A stretch of DNA of 64,000 bases. It comes from CAWAHD01 sp963781785 (GTDB taxonomy: Bacteria > Planctomycetota > Planctomycetia > Isosphaerales > Isosphaeraceae). Under the pieces are notes generated by a model. It ran no database searches. It saw only the letters and a list, made by a program, of their open reading frames with translations, and had not been told where the DNA came from. The DNA lies in the NCBI GenBank assembly GCA_963781785.1, contig CAWAHD010000005.1:62001-126000 (forward strand). The letters run 5' to 3'. Below, in pieces: positions 9,501 through 17,906 of the stretch (its first letter is position 1; each line of letters opens with the position of its first letter). The position numbers were made by a program, and so were the translations under genes.

Positions 9501-10351
9501 GGCGGGCAGACCATCTTCGTTGTAGCAGATCCCCTGCGCGCCGCCCCCCCGAACTGCCCTGTCATGATCGGCAGAACGCGTTTCGGGGCGGTCAGGAACT
9601 CGTAAGGATAGCCGTAGTGCCCTCCCACGATGTGATGGGTCAGGCTGTTGGGCCATCGCTTGCTGTCATCGTCGTTGCCGAACGTGAAGATTTCATCCGT
9701 GGCCGAGAGTGCCACCGAGAGAGGGTTGCGCTCGCCGGTCGAGACGACTTCCAGCCCGGTGCCATCGGGCCGGACCCGGATCACCCCACCCCCGTGAAGC
9801 TGAAGGGTCTTCCCGTCCTTTCCCACAGCACGCGGAATGCCCTTATCACCGACGGCGATATACAGGAAGCCGTCCATGCCCAGGCGAATTCCGGAGGCGA
9901 TGTGATCATTGAGCCCGCTGAAGCCCGGGACCTTGGGTCCGAGCCCGGTGACCAGGTCGACCCGGGAGTCGGCTTTGCCATCACCGTCGCGATCGCGAAA
10001 TGCCGAGAGGAACGGCGCGTGGACGACGTAGAGGGTGTCGTCGACCCATTCCAGCCCCATCACACACCAGAGCTTGTCGGCGAAGATCGTCGTTCTCTGT
10101 TCCTTGAGCGCGATGACGCGATCGATCGGCTCGGTGGGCGGGCCCGGCATGTCCATGGGGTCGGAGCCGAGGTAAACCGTTCCATCCGGTGCGGCGACGA
10201 TCGCGGTCGGAAACACAATCCGCGGCATCTGGGCGGCGAGCTCGATCGTCCAGCCATCGGCGACCTCGGGCAGCCCCGATCGCTCTTCGGCAGCGGCGGC
10301 GGCGGGAATGACGGTCGCAATGACCAGCGGAAGGGCAAAGCGAGCTCTCAT
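6541..10351 (-). CDS. PVC-type membrane-bound dehydrogenase with HEAT and C-terminal heme c domain (two frame breaks)
   Basis: Exported protein of about 1270 residues read through two frame breaks. From ATG 10351: signal peptide (RARFALPLVIATVIPAAAAA), then a PQQ/NHL-like propeller (MDGFLYIAVGDKGIPR, GGVIRVRPDGTG, HHIVGGHYGYPYEFL) matching the putative membrane-bound dehydrogenase family of Planctomycetes and Verrucomicrobia. The middle part is HEAT-like repeats (LLQDRDAAVRREAAIAIGKL). The end is the associated heme-binding domain, with GAGCAQCHSAGGRG (CxxCH) and SPADFADLIGYLLSLK. Breaks fall in a seven-C run at 9544-9550 and near 8300; each fits one missing base. The family is thought to oxidise sugars or alcohols and pass electrons to its own cytochrome; the substrate is unknown. 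The ribosome site is weak. Confidence 0.9.
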
Positions 10352-10705
10352 GAAAAAGTCCCTTTTTTCAGTGAATCCAGGGCGCCCGACCGGCGCGAGC
10401 ATGGTGTTCGTGCCGGTTCGAGCAAGTCCGTCCGTGCCTGGAGCAGCGGCGAGAGCGCGGGATGGTCTGGTAATCACGGTTCAGACCGATCAGAATTGTA
10501 GCGGCCTGGCCCAAAAGCCTCAACGCCAGCACGCCGCGGACAGCGCGTGGTTCTGTCCAAATGAACGGCGGCGGATCGGCCCGTCCTTTCCCCCCCTTGC
10601 GAAGGGGGGGTAAGGGGGGGTGGTCCCAGCGCGACCAGTTAGCAACGCCCACTTGCGCCGGGGATCAGGCACCTGGGCCTTCTCGACCAAAGCAGGAGCT
10701 CCTCC
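10352..10705. other. Divergent intergenic region with one hairpin repeat
   Basis: About 350 bases between the divergent dehydrogenase and the small plus-strand gene. It must hold promoters for both, but I see no box I would defend. Its only clear structure is the C7/G7 hairpin at 10590-10610. Confidence 0.6.
10590..10610. repeat. C-run/G-run hairpin, dispersed repeat type
   Basis: Perfect 9-base arms (CCCCCCCTT and AAGGGGGGG) around GCG, followed by TAAGGGGGGG. This motif is a known type of dispersed intergenic repeat in many unrelated bacterial genomes and gives spurious peptides such as LPPLRKGGKG. It could fold in either strand; function unknown. Confidence 0.8.
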
Positions 10706-11083
10706 TTGACGTCTTCAGCCAGCGACCTCGCAGCCACGCCAAAGTCAAGCGGCCCGGCCCCGATCGAGCCCTATCGGAACCCCACTTATCCGAAGCGCGA
10801 CCATTATGGCGAGCGAGCGCGACTCGAGCAGGCTCTTCGCTTGAGCGAAGAGCGGCTCGCGACGGCACGAGAGCGATTGAATCGATCGGGGAGCCAGCCG
10901 GAGAATGCGGCACTGGTCCGCGCTTACCACCAGTTGCTGGGCATCCGCGACCAGCTTGCCGAGAGTGTCCGGAGGATGCCGCTCGAAACCGGCGATCTCT
11001 ACACTGAAGACCATGAGCGGTTCGAGCAAGCCGTTGCCGCGCTCGAGCGTGTCTGGCACCAGTGGCAGAAGATCAGCGGTTGA
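10706..11083 (+). CDS. Helical protein of unknown function
   Basis: 125 residues from TTG at 10706, supported by GCAGGAG nine bases upstream. After a disordered Pro/Ser-rich start (1-30), residues 35-125 are strongly helical with heptad-like spacing (ERARLEQALRLSEERLATAR, HERFEQAVAALERVWHQWQK), suggesting a coiled-coil pair. No signal peptide or enzyme motif. It converges on the oxidoreductase gene with only four bases between stops. Likely a cytoplasmic scaffold or partner protein; function unknown. Confidence 0.65.
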   Translation: MTSSASDLAATPKSSGPAPIEPYRNPTYPKRDHYGERARLEQALRLSEERLATARERLNRSGSQPENAALVRAYHQLLGIRDQLAESVRRMPLETGDLYTEDHERFEQAVAALERVWHQWQKISG

Positions 11084-11087
11084 GCCG

Positions 11088-12236
11088 TCAGCCGGAGCTC
11101 GTTGCGGTTTTTTCCGGTCGCCAATGATCGATCGGCCGGACGGCCTTGCTTTCGAAAGGCAGATCGATTCGCTGCCCGCGGGCGGCTGACGCATACAGGG
11201 CATGGACGGCTTCGACGACCGCACGCCCGTCGTGACCGTTCTCACTCGGCTGTCGACCGTCGCGCACGCAGGCTACGAAGTGCTCCATCTCCTGCGGGAA
11301 ACCGTAATTCCAGATTTCCTCGTAGATCGGGAACGACCAGCCGGCGGTCGCGCCGGCTTTTTCGACGGCATACCCGTAGCCCCCGCGCGAATACGCCCGG
11401 ATGGCGTTTCCGTGCAGCAGGTCGGCATAGGCCTGGCCGTCGCTTCCAAAGACCTCGGCTCGGTCGTCCATGCCGCCGGGTTTGGTCCAACTTTCCTCGG
11501 CGAGCCCGGTTGCGCCCCCCTCGAATGTCAGTAGCAAGACGGCCTCGTCGTCGCCGTCGGTCTGATCTCTGTGCACATAAGTCCCCATCTGGGCGTAGAC
11601 GCTGGTGATCTGGGCTTTCCCCGACGCTGATGAGCCTCCCAGCAGCCAGCGGAAGAACTCGATCGCGTGGCACCCCATGTCAAAGGTCACGCCGCCGCCG
11701 CTTTGCCGCGTGTCATAAAACCAATTCGCGTGGGGACCATCGTGTTTCTCGGACTGCTTCACAAGATGGACCTTTCCGAGCGCGCCTTCCTCGATCAAGC
11801 GTTTGAGCCTGACGTACTTGGGGGCAAAGCAGATCTCTTCGGCGTAGCCCAGGATGACGCCGGCCCGCTCGCAAGCGGCGATCATTCGATCGCACTCGGC
11901 GAGATTCAGGGCCATCGGCTTTTCAACCACCACGTGCTTGCCGGCCAGTGCAGCGGCGCAGGCAACGTCGCAATGCAGATGATTGGGCAACCCCAGCACG
12001 ACCAGGTCAATCTCCTTGAGGTCGAGGAGGGCTCGATAGTCGGTGAAGTGCTGGCCGATTCCCCGCTCCGCGGCGAAACGTTCGGCGTGGCCGGGCGTCG
12101 GGGAAGCGACCGCGGTCACTCGGGCGCCTGGAAGCGTTCGGAGGGCTTCATCGTGAATCGAGGAGACGAATCCCGAGCCGACGAGCCCGACGCGGACGGT
12201 ATCGATCGGGGAGTGGCTGGCCGGTGGCAGAGGCAT
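11088..12236 (-). CDS. Gfo/Idh/MocA family NAD(P)-dependent oxidoreductase
   Basis: 382 residues from ATG 12236; a longer frame upstream lacks family sequence. Residues 14-30 carry the Rossmann start VRVGLVGSGFVSSIHDEAL (GxGxxx). VVLGLPNHLHCDVA and then KHVVVEKPMA contain the conserved EKP with its catalytic Lys. The second domain contains GGVTFDMGCHAIEFFRWLLG, with the conserved His-containing helix of the family, and the C-terminal sheet. Members oxidise or reduce sugars, inositols and related polyols; planctomycetes have large sets. No signal peptide, so cytoplasmic. Substrate unknown, and no pathway partners are adjacent. Confidence 0.94.
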   Translation of the reverse strand: MPLPPASHSPIDTVRVGLVGSGFVSSIHDEALRTLPGARVTAVASPTPGHAERFAAERGIGQHFTDYRALLDLKEIDLVVLGLPNHLHCDVACAAALAGKHVVVEKPMALNLAECDRMIAACERAGVILGYAEEICFAPKYVRLKRLIEEGALGKVHLVKQSEKHDGPHANWFYDTRQSGGGVTFDMGCHAIEFFRWLLGGSSASGKAQITSVYAQMGTYVHRDQTDGDDEAVLLLTFEGGATGLAEESWTKPGGMDDRAEVFGSDGQAYADLLHGNAIRAYSRGGYGYAVEKAGATAGWSFPIYEEIWNYGFPQEMEHFVACVRDGRQPSENGHDGRAVVEAVHALYASAARGQRIDLPFESKAVRPIDHWRPEKTATSSG

Positions 12237-12564
12237 GGCGTCTGTTCTCGAAAACGGGTGGAGATCGACGAGCGGCACGGCAAAGGTCGGGATGGCCGCT
12301 TTAGCGGCTGACGTCGAGTCCTGGGGACCGCACCGCCGACGACGAGTGTGAATTCTACCTGAATCCACCGTCGGGTGTCTGGTGAGCGGAAGGAGGAAAG
12401 CGACACGCATTGGGGTGCCGGCTCAAACGGACCGGGAGGAACTGGAATCCTTCTTCGTCTGGTCTGGCATTGCGTGGGTCGGGCGCTGGGGTGAGCCATC
12501 AGTGTGCAAATTGGATCGCAACATGCTACGATAGTTGCGGATTTCGCGCGGAACGAGGTAATCA
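12237..12564. other. Divergent intergenic region, nothing else recognised
   Basis: 328 bases between the oxidoreductase (minus) and the antitoxin gene (plus). No conserved reading frame, repeat or RNA was recognised. It presumably carries both promoters. Confidence 0.5.
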
Positions 12565-12798
12565 ATGCCTGAGATCATCCAAGGCGAATGGGACGACCTG
12601 GTAGCCCGTCATGACCTGCACGGGCGCAAGGTCCGCGTCATCGTTCTCGACGACGAACAGGGTGCAGGCGAAGCGTCCCGCGACAATCCCTGGCTGAAGA
12701 GCCTTCGTGCCTGGGCCGACAGCCACCAGCCGCTGGGCCATCCGGTCGACGACAGCCGCGAGAGTATTTACTCCGGGACCGTTGATGATCCTCGTTGA
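12565..12798 (+). CDS. Probable antitoxin of a PIN-domain toxin pair
   Basis: 77 residues, ATG 12565, with AACGAGGTA upstream as ribosome site. The N-terminal half forms short strands (EIIQGEWDDLVARHDLHGRKV RVIVLDD in two blocks), as in small DNA-binding antitoxins that precede PIN toxins; the C-terminal half is polar and ends SRESIYSGTVDDPR. The stop overlaps the toxin start by 14 bases, which implies translational coupling. The antitoxin role is inferred mainly from position and size; its family is not identified. Expected to bind and block the downstream nuclease and to repress its own promoter. Confidence 0.7.
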   Translation: MPEIIQGEWDDLVARHDLHGRKVRVIVLDDEQGAGEASRDNPWLKSLRAWADSHQPLGHPVDDSRESIYSGTVDDPR

Positions 12799-13240
12799 CA
12801 CCAATATTCCCCTACGCATCGCCCAGGTCGGTCACCCGCATCGCCAGCCAGCCCTGGATGCCCTCCAATTGCTCACGCTGCGCGACCAGGAGCATTTCGC
12901 CATCGCGCCGCAAAGCCTCTACGAGATGTACGTCGTTTACACTCGGCCGGCCAGCGCCAACGGGTTTGGCTACAGTCCCCAGCAGGCCTGCGCCGAGATC
13001 GCCGCCACCCGCGCCCTCTTTGAGATTCTCCCCGAGACCGCCCAGGTCTATCCCACTTGGGAAGGCCTGGTCGCCAAGTACGCAGTCCAAGGCAAGCCCG
13101 CTCACGACACCCGGCTGGTTGCCCTCATGATCCAGCACCGCGTCGGCAAACTGCTCACCTTCAACGACTCCGACTTCCGGCGCTTCGCCGAGATCCAGGC
13201 CCTGAACCCGTTTGACGTGCTTGCGGTCCCCAGGGTTTGA
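12785..13240 (+). CDS. PIN-domain ribonuclease toxin (VapC-like)
   Basis: 151 residues from ATG 12785, inside the end of the antitoxin gene. It opens MILVDTNIPLR with Asp5, the first metal ligand. The other acidic residues fall at Glu47 (QSLYEMYVV), Asp108 (KPAHDTRLVALM) and Asp128 (LLTFNDSDFRRF). Length and order match PIN toxins, Mg-dependent RNases that cut tRNA, rRNA or mRNA. The final NPFDVL segment is the usual last strand. The pair is a type II toxin-antitoxin module; the target RNA is unknown. Confidence 0.87.
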   Translation: MILVDTNIPLRIAQVGHPHRQPALDALQLLTLRDQEHFAIAPQSLYEMYVVYTRPASANGFGYSPQQACAEIAATRALFEILPETAQVYPTWEGLVAKYAVQGKPAHDTRLVALMIQHRVGKLLTFNDSDFRRFAEIQALNPFDVLAVPRV

Positions 13241-13288
13241 CCGGGGCAGGCAATTGCACATGAGTAATTATGTAAGTTGAGAAGAGCC

Positions 13289-13597
13289 ATGGGGGTACCT
13301 GAGCCGTCCGGCCGATCTGACCAGATGAGTGGACAGAGCGGAGTCGAGGGCCGCCCCGTGACGGTCTTCCACCTGGTTGCGCTGATTTTGATGATCGCCG
13401 TCTTCTCGGTGGTCGTGACGGTGAGCTGGCGAAGGTATGGAATCCCTGGCCTGCTGATCGGAGCGGTGCTGGGAATCGTCCTGGGCTATCTCGCGGGCTG
13501 TTTGTTCTTCGCGCTACTATTCGTGGTCAAGGCGCTCGCGTTTCGTTCGGTTGTGGGGGACGACTCACGAGAGGACGCGCCCCGATCGCATGCTTGA
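13289..13597 (+). CDS. Small membrane protein
   Basis: 102 residues from ATG 13289 (GAGAAGAG upstream); a later ATG at 13325 is an alternative. Two hydrophobic segments (about residues 30-50 and 58-85, the latter Gly-rich: GLLIGAVLGIVLGYLAGC) are joined by a short basic loop (SWRRYG). The C-terminus is polar. Its end overlaps the start of the next membrane protein gene by eight bases, so the two are probably co-translated. No family recognised. Confidence 0.55.
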   Translation: MGVPEPSGRSDQMSGQSGVEGRPVTVFHLVALILMIAVFSVVVTVSWRRYGIPGLLIGAVLGIVLGYLAGCLFFALLFVVKALAFRSVVGDDSREDAPRSHA

Positions 13598-14282
13598 TCC
13601 CAGTGTCGATCAAGGCACGGCCCTCGAACCAAGCGAGACGCAGCGTCCGGTCGCGTCCCCCTTGGGCCTCGTCGAGCGAGAGGGGTATTGTGAGCCGTGC
13701 TCGGTGGCGAAGGACGAAAAGCAGCCCGTCGCCGGCGCGCGCGGAGCCAGGCCACAATTCACGATCAAGTCGTTCATGATCGTCATCTGTCTGTGGGCGG
13801 TCCCCAACGCTCTGGTCGCGTGGGTGATGAAAAGCGGTGATGTCGCCGGGACGCCGGAGCAGCTCAGTCAGTGGACGATCCAGACGTTTGTCGCGGTCAA
13901 TCTGGTCCTCGCGTTCGTCGCGGGTTGGAGTTTTCTTTTCGTTTGGCTCATCAGGCTGGTGTGCTTCAAGAGCACGGACGGTCTCGCGTCATCACCGCCC
14001 AACAAGCGGACGATCGACGGTCTGCCAGCGTTGAGCGAGCAGGAGCAGGAAAGGAGGACATCGTCCCGGGCGGAGCGCCTCATCAAGGCCGTGGCCGTGG
14101 CGTTTGGCCTGGGCTGGGCAGTCGTGGTCTTGATCGGCCGCGATGAACCGATGCTGTGGGAATTCAATGACTGGTTCCCGGTACCGCGCGCGTTATTGGT
14201 CCTGCTGGTCGGTAGCCTCGTGCTCATGGGGGCATTGGCGTTATCGGTCCGCGGTCGCCAAGGAGAAGAACACGCAATGTGA
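13590..14282 (+). CDS. Four-helix membrane protein of unknown function
   Basis: About 230 residues from ATG 13590. After a 60-residue polar head come four predicted membrane segments: FMIVICLWAVPNALVAWVM, a pair around VNLVLAFVAGWSFLFVWLI and AVAVAFGLGWAVVVLIG, and a last one around ALLVLLVGSLVLMGALAL. A cytosolic loop of about 45 charged residues (NKRTIDGLPALSEQEQERR) separates helices two and three. It overlaps the preceding small membrane protein gene, forming a two-gene unit. A block of palindromic repeats begins about 30 bases after its stop. No function can be assigned. Confidence 0.6.
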   Translation: MLDPSVDQGTALEPSETQRPVASPLGLVEREGYCEPCSVAKDEKQPVAGARGARPQFTIKSFMIVICLWAVPNALVAWVMKSGDVAGTPEQLSQWTIQTFVAVNLVLAFVAGWSFLFVWLIRLVCFKSTDGLASSPPNKRTIDGLPALSEQEQERRTSSRAERLIKAVAVAFGLGWAVVVLIGRDEPMLWEFNDWFPVPRALLVLLVGSLVLMGALALSVRGRQGEEHAM

Positions 14283-14309
14283 TCGAGTTGGGCGGGACCG
14301 AACGAAATT

Positions 14310-14516
14310 GTCGCCTTTCGCTCCGCGAAAGTATGTTGTCTCACTCGCTGATTTGGCCCCTTGGATCGAGGCATCCTCCCAGCGTCGGGGACGCCTTTCT
14401 GTCGCCTTTCGCTCCGCGAAAGTATGTTGTCTCACTCGCTGATTTGGCCCCCTGGATGGAGGCATCCTCCCAGCGTCGGGGACGCCTTTTTGTCGCCTTT
14501 CGCTCCGCGAAAGTAT
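14310..14516. repeat. 91-bp tandem repeat built on the dispersed palindrome
   Basis: Units start at 14310, 14401 and 14492: two full 91-base copies differing at a few positions, then a partial third. Each opens with GTCGCCTTTCGCTCCGCG and runs through a segment containing CTCACTCGCTGATTTGGCCC and CATCCTCCCAGCGTCGGGG. The first 22 bases are the same element as the 27-base palindrome at 4700. The whole 14283-14784 interval (about 500 bases) holds repeats and no supported gene. Confidence 0.92.
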
Positions 14517-14637
14517 GCGTTCCCATAAGCGCTAGACGATTTTATTCTGACATCTGCGTTTGTCGATGAACGATTCGTCGCTCCGCTGGAAGAATTTGCC
14601 GAGCATCGGCGTCGTTTTTAGCAGAGAGAATGCACAA

Positions 14638-14659
14638 CTTTCGCGGAGCGAAAGGCGAC
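14638..14659. repeat. Inverted copy of the dispersed palindrome
   Basis: CTTTCGCGGAGCGAAAGGCG followed by AC, the reverse complement of the element at 14310. It is preceded by TGCACAA, a flank shared with the copy at 14730. Confidence 0.9.
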
Positions 14660-14729
14660 ATTGTTGTGACCACGGCGTCGTTGCCCGTATTCATCTGCGT
14701 TCGTGGCGTCCGCTGGAACAAATGCACAA

Positions 14730-14751
14730 CTTTCGCGGAGCGAAAGGCGAC
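14730..14751. repeat. Second inverted copy of the dispersed palindrome
   Basis: Identical 22-base core, 92 bases after the first inverted copy, with shared flanks (TGCACAA before; a CGCTGGAA-containing segment further upstream in both). The inverted pair is a mirror of the tandem array at 14310-14516. Confidence 0.9.
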
Positions 14752-14784
14752 GTTATTCTGACCGCGGCGTTGTGACTCGTCATG

Positions 14785-15339
14785 CTAGGCGTCAGCCGCT
14801 GCTCTTGCAGAGATCGCCTCAAGGAATTTGTCGATTCGGGGCTCCGGGCCAGGCCCGAGATTGCAGTTCTCGCCCTCGCGCAGCACACTCCGCAAGGTCG
14901 TGCCGCCGCCGATCGGGGCTTGGCCGAGAATAAAATAGCCCACTCCGCCGGCTGGGGCCCGCCGTATGATCGCGGAGAAGTACGGGGCAAGCACAGGCGG
15001 CGTGCCGGCGTTTATGAGCTCATCCGGAGACAGGCCCGCAAGATCGAACGACAGCGGGGCTGGATACTCCAGCACGAAGTATTCATGTCCGTTGCCGAGC
15101 CGGCCGTGGCGCCACTGGAATTGCTTGGCATCCTCGATGACGGGTTCGACGTCGCGGGCCCGGCAGGCCATCACATAGAAGAACGGCCCCGCGGCGGTCG
15201 GCGCGTTCGAGCAGAGATCCGTGACCTTGGATAGGTCGTCATATGCATAGTGGGGCAGGATGAAGTAGGCCACGTCGTAGCAAAGCTGGGGGAGCGACAC
15301 ACTCGGCTTCCTCTTGCGGAACCTGTCGAGCAGCCCCAT
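14785..15339 (-). CDS. Unknown protein, second gene of a two-gene unit
   Basis: 184 residues from ATG 15339, chosen for GGAGGAG six bases upstream and the start MGLLDRFRKRKPSVSLPQL; the longer upstream frame is shadow. The fold looks alpha/beta with no signal peptide: QLCYDVAYFILPHYAYDD, then GPFFYVMACRARDVEPVIED, then HEYFVLEYPAPLSFDLAG. I do not recognise the family. It follows the 95-residue zinc-type protein gene on the same strand with a 115-base gap, so joint transcription is likely. The terminal repeats of the 14.3-kb array lie just beyond its stop. Confidence 0.62.
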   Translation of the reverse strand: MGLLDRFRKRKPSVSLPQLCYDVAYFILPHYAYDDLSKVTDLCSNAPTAAGPFFYVMACRARDVEPVIEDAKQFQWRHGRLGNGHEYFVLEYPAPLSFDLAGLSPDELINAGTPPVLAPYFSAIIRRAPAGGVGYFILGQAPIGGGTTLRSVLREGENCNLGPGPEPRIDKFLEAISARAAADA

Positions 15340-15454
15340 ACGCTCCTCCGATCCGGCAGGCAGTGAACGACCGGGCTTCGCGGACCACTCCACGCTGACA
15401 ACCGATGGTACCACAAAAGCCGTGGCGGCGCGGTGGGTCCGCGAGAGCGCCAGG

Positions 15455-15742
15455 TCAGGTGTCCTCGCGACGCTTGTTGAGGATGGTGCCATCGGGCTGC
15501 ATGTCCTGGTACGTGCCATTGCCCCAGGTGATCGCCCCGACCGTCGCGTTGTAGCGGGCAACGAAGGCCTCGCGTAGCTGCCACTGCAGAAAGCATGCCC
15601 GATGCATGGCAGCATCCGAAAACGGCCAGAGCGGGTCGGACGGGTCGCCGATGAAATGCGCCGTGGCAACAATGTCGTCGCCCTCCCGCAGGACGACCGC
15701 GCACAGCGGGCACTTCGTCCTACCGTATATGATGAGCGCCAT
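15455..15742 (-). CDS. Small putative zinc-binding protein
   Basis: 95 residues from ATG 15742 (GGTGA upstream). C11-x2-C14 (TKCPLCAVVL) and H47-x2-C50 (MHRACFLQW) form a plausible treble-clef or zinc-ribbon site. The rest is a compact domain ending in DGTILNKRREDT. The CxxC/HxxC arrangement with a following Phe-Leu-x-Trp recurs in small bacterial proteins of unknown role. It precedes the 184-residue gene and may be a partner. Function unknown; zinc binding is inferred from residue spacing. Confidence 0.58.
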   Translation of the reverse strand: MALIIYGRTKCPLCAVVLREGDDIVATAHFIGDPSDPLWPFSDAAMHRACFLQWQLREAFVARYNATVGAITWGNGTYQDMQPDGTILNKRREDT

Positions 15743-16630
15743 GAGAGAAGCTTCACCTAACGCCAGAAACAGGCGAGGACACGGATTGCTTATGCCGCGT
15801 GGAGGAACAGAGTGCAATACCCGCGGGTCGCCACTCCATGAGATCGCAAGCGTTGCGTGATTCTCGTGTGACTCCCTTCCGTCTTGTCCCTCCAGAAGTG
15901 CCTGTCCTTCTTCTTGATGTCGCCGAACAATCTTCGGGAAAACACCACAACCGCCAATGAGCCAAACGATTGGGAGCGCGTCTCGTGCGTTATACCGCGC
16001 GGTAGGTACGTCCCGATTTTCGACAACCTCGTATAATGATTGTACGTGCGCGGAGAGTGCCATTGAGTGCCAATTAGTGCCACTCCCGGACCACATCGCG
16101 CCACGACGAAAGCCGAAATCTTCCTTGAGCTTGTGCAGGGGACTGCCGTCGCCAAGTGGGGGTGCGCCAACGAAGGCCAGAGGAATGAACTTCGGGATCG
16201 AACTACGCAGTTCGCCAGACGTCGGCGGATTGTCGTGCCGAAGCCGACTAAAAGGGGCGGAAGACTGATTCATCCTTCATCCTTGGTCAATACTCACCCC
16301 TACCCCTCTTCGAATTCGCTGAGGAGGGTGGGCCACGCCAGTGCTGACTCGCCCAACTCTACCACACGGCCGGCGGGGGGACGGGCATCTTGCCCGTCAA
16401 AATCCGAGTCGGCGATTCGTGGGTGGTTGGTGGTGTCATGGAACGCGAAGACTGACCCCCCTGTCGACATCCCATCCGGCAGAACCGGCAAAACCCGGCA
16501 TTGATCGGCGCGTGGCACGACATCCGACTTGCTTCGATCACGGTCCTTTCTCGACCACCCCTTGACCGCGCCGATGTGCATTACTATGATAAGGCACTAA
16601 TGCTGCTAAGTCGTCCAGAGATTGCTGGCC
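15743..16630. other. 888-base gene-poor interval
   Basis: No reading frame here shows family resemblance or a good ribosome site. A 145-codon plus-strand frame (16067-16504) is Arg/Ser/Pro-rich, spans a palindromic repeat, and is rejected. A perfect small palindrome lies at 16380-16398. The last 100 bases should hold the promoter and autoregulatory operator of the GntR-type gene, but I could not identify it. Confidence 0.6.
16380..16398. repeat. Short palindrome GACGGGCA-TCT-TGCCCGTC
   Basis: Perfect 8-base arms with a three-base loop. Similar GGGCATCTTGCCC hairpins are common dispersed intergenic motifs in planctomycete genomes (family knowledge). It is a single copy here. Confidence 0.75.
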
Positions 16631-17056
16631 ATGACCGACGCGTCGATCGAATTTGCCATCCAGCCTTCCTCAGGTGTGCCGATTTACCGGCAGATCATGG
16701 AGCAAATGTGTGCCCTGATCGTCAGCGGTCGTCTTACCGCGGGCACGCTGGTGCCGAGTATTCGCGAATTGTCGGCCGATTTGCAGGTCAACATGATGAC
16801 CGTTTCCAAGGCCTACTCCCGGTTAGAGGCCGATGGCGTTCTGGAGCGAGTGCGGGGCACTGGGATGCGGGTCCGACCGATCAAGACTTCCGGTGGTGTG
16901 GCTGAGCGGCAAAAAGAACTCGAGCCGTTGGTCGCTGCCCTGGTGACGCGCGCGGGGCAATTGAACTTATCGGAAGCACAGATTCTTTCCGTTGTCCGCG
17001 CTGCCATACAGGAGCGACGACCGTGGCCGAAGCAATCATCCATGTCGAAGAACTGA
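16631..17056 (+). CDS. GntR family regulator, YtrA-like
   Basis: 141 residues from ATG 16631. The N-terminal winged helix is typical: GVPIYRQIMEQMCALIVSGRL, LVPSIRELSADLQVNMMTVS (recognition helix) and LEADGVLERVRGTGMRV (wing). There is no large effector domain, only a short helical tail (about 70 residues) that dimerises in the YtrA subfamily. Such regulators repress the ABC transporter genes they precede, and here the gene overlaps the ATPase start by 34 bases. The inducing signal is unknown; cell-envelope stress is common in the subfamily. Confidence 0.92.
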   Translation: MTDASIEFAIQPSSGVPIYRQIMEQMCALIVSGRLTAGTLVPSIRELSADLQVNMMTVSKAYSRLEADGVLERVRGTGMRVRPIKTSGGVAERQKELEPLVAALVTRAGQLNLSEAQILSVVRAAIQERRPWPKQSSMSKN

Positions 17057-17906
17057 CAAAGAGTTACAACAAGACCGCTGTCCTCCAAGGGGTGAATCTG
17101 TCGATTCCCCGGGCGCTACAGTCGGCCTCATGGGAACAAACGGCGCAGGCAAGACCACGCTCATCAAATGCCTGTTGGGCCTCGTGCGTTTCGATAGCGG
17201 GCAGGCGACGGTCTTTGGCTTTGAGCCCTGGGACCTACCGCCCTTGGCAAAGGCTCGTCTAGGTTACGTGCCGCAAGTGGTCTATCTCTACACCTGGATG
17301 AAGGTGCGGCACGTGATCGGTTATACGTCCTCCTTCTACGCCAAATGGGATCATGCCTGGACCAGCGAATTGGTGAGTCGCTGGCGGGTGCCACTCGATG
17401 CCCGCGTGCAAACACTCTCTACCGGCCAGCTCCAAGCACTGGGGCTGGTCTTGGCGCTGGGACATCGGCCGGAGTTGTTGGTGGTGGACGAACCGGTGGC
17501 CAGCCTCGACCCGCTCGCCCGCCGCGACTTCTTGAGATCACTGCTGGAACTGACCAGCGATGGCTCGCGCACGATTTTGTTTTCGACACACATCAGCTCG
17601 GATCTGGAGCGCGTTGCGACGCACGTGGCCATCTTGCGTGATGGCCGCATCGCCTGTTTTGCCGAGCTGGACGAACTCAAAGACCGCGTGAAACGGCTGC
17701 GGCTGTGCTCTGACGAGGAATTCCCCGCCGATTTCGCGGTACCGGGCGCACTGAGGACCAAGGTGGAAGGAAAGCACGCACTGGCCGCCGTGGCCAACGT
17801 CACGCCCGAGCTGCTCGATGATCTGCGCAGTGAGTGGCAGGCTGATGTCCGCGTGGAGGATCTCAACCTCGAAGAGATCTTTGTGGAGCTGAACACCCAT
17901 GCTTAA
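17023..17906 (+). CDS. ABC transporter ATP-binding protein (frame broken once)
   Basis: About 294 residues from GTG 17023 with AGGAG upstream. The first 30 residues (AEAIIHVEELTKSYNKTAVL, then QGVNLSIPR) lie in one frame; the rest, beginning GATVGLMGTNGAGKTTLIKC (Walker A), lies in another. One extra G in the run near 17110 joins them as IPRGATVGLMG. Walker B is ELLVVDEPVASLDP, and the H-loop is in ILFSTHISSDLERV. The signature helix reads LSTGQLQALGLVLAL, a weak form of LSGGQ. The C-terminal 80 residues are the accessory part seen in YtrB-like exporters. It energises the permease encoded with an eight-base overlap. Confidence 0.88.

Noticed and set aside
14310..14751. CRISPR array
   Set aside because: The 91-base periodicity is full-length tandem similarity, not short repeats with unique spacers, and there are no cas genes.
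16067..16504. 145-codon plus-strand frame
   Set aside because: It crosses a palindromic repeat, is low in hydrophobic residues, lacks a ribosome site and matches no family I know.
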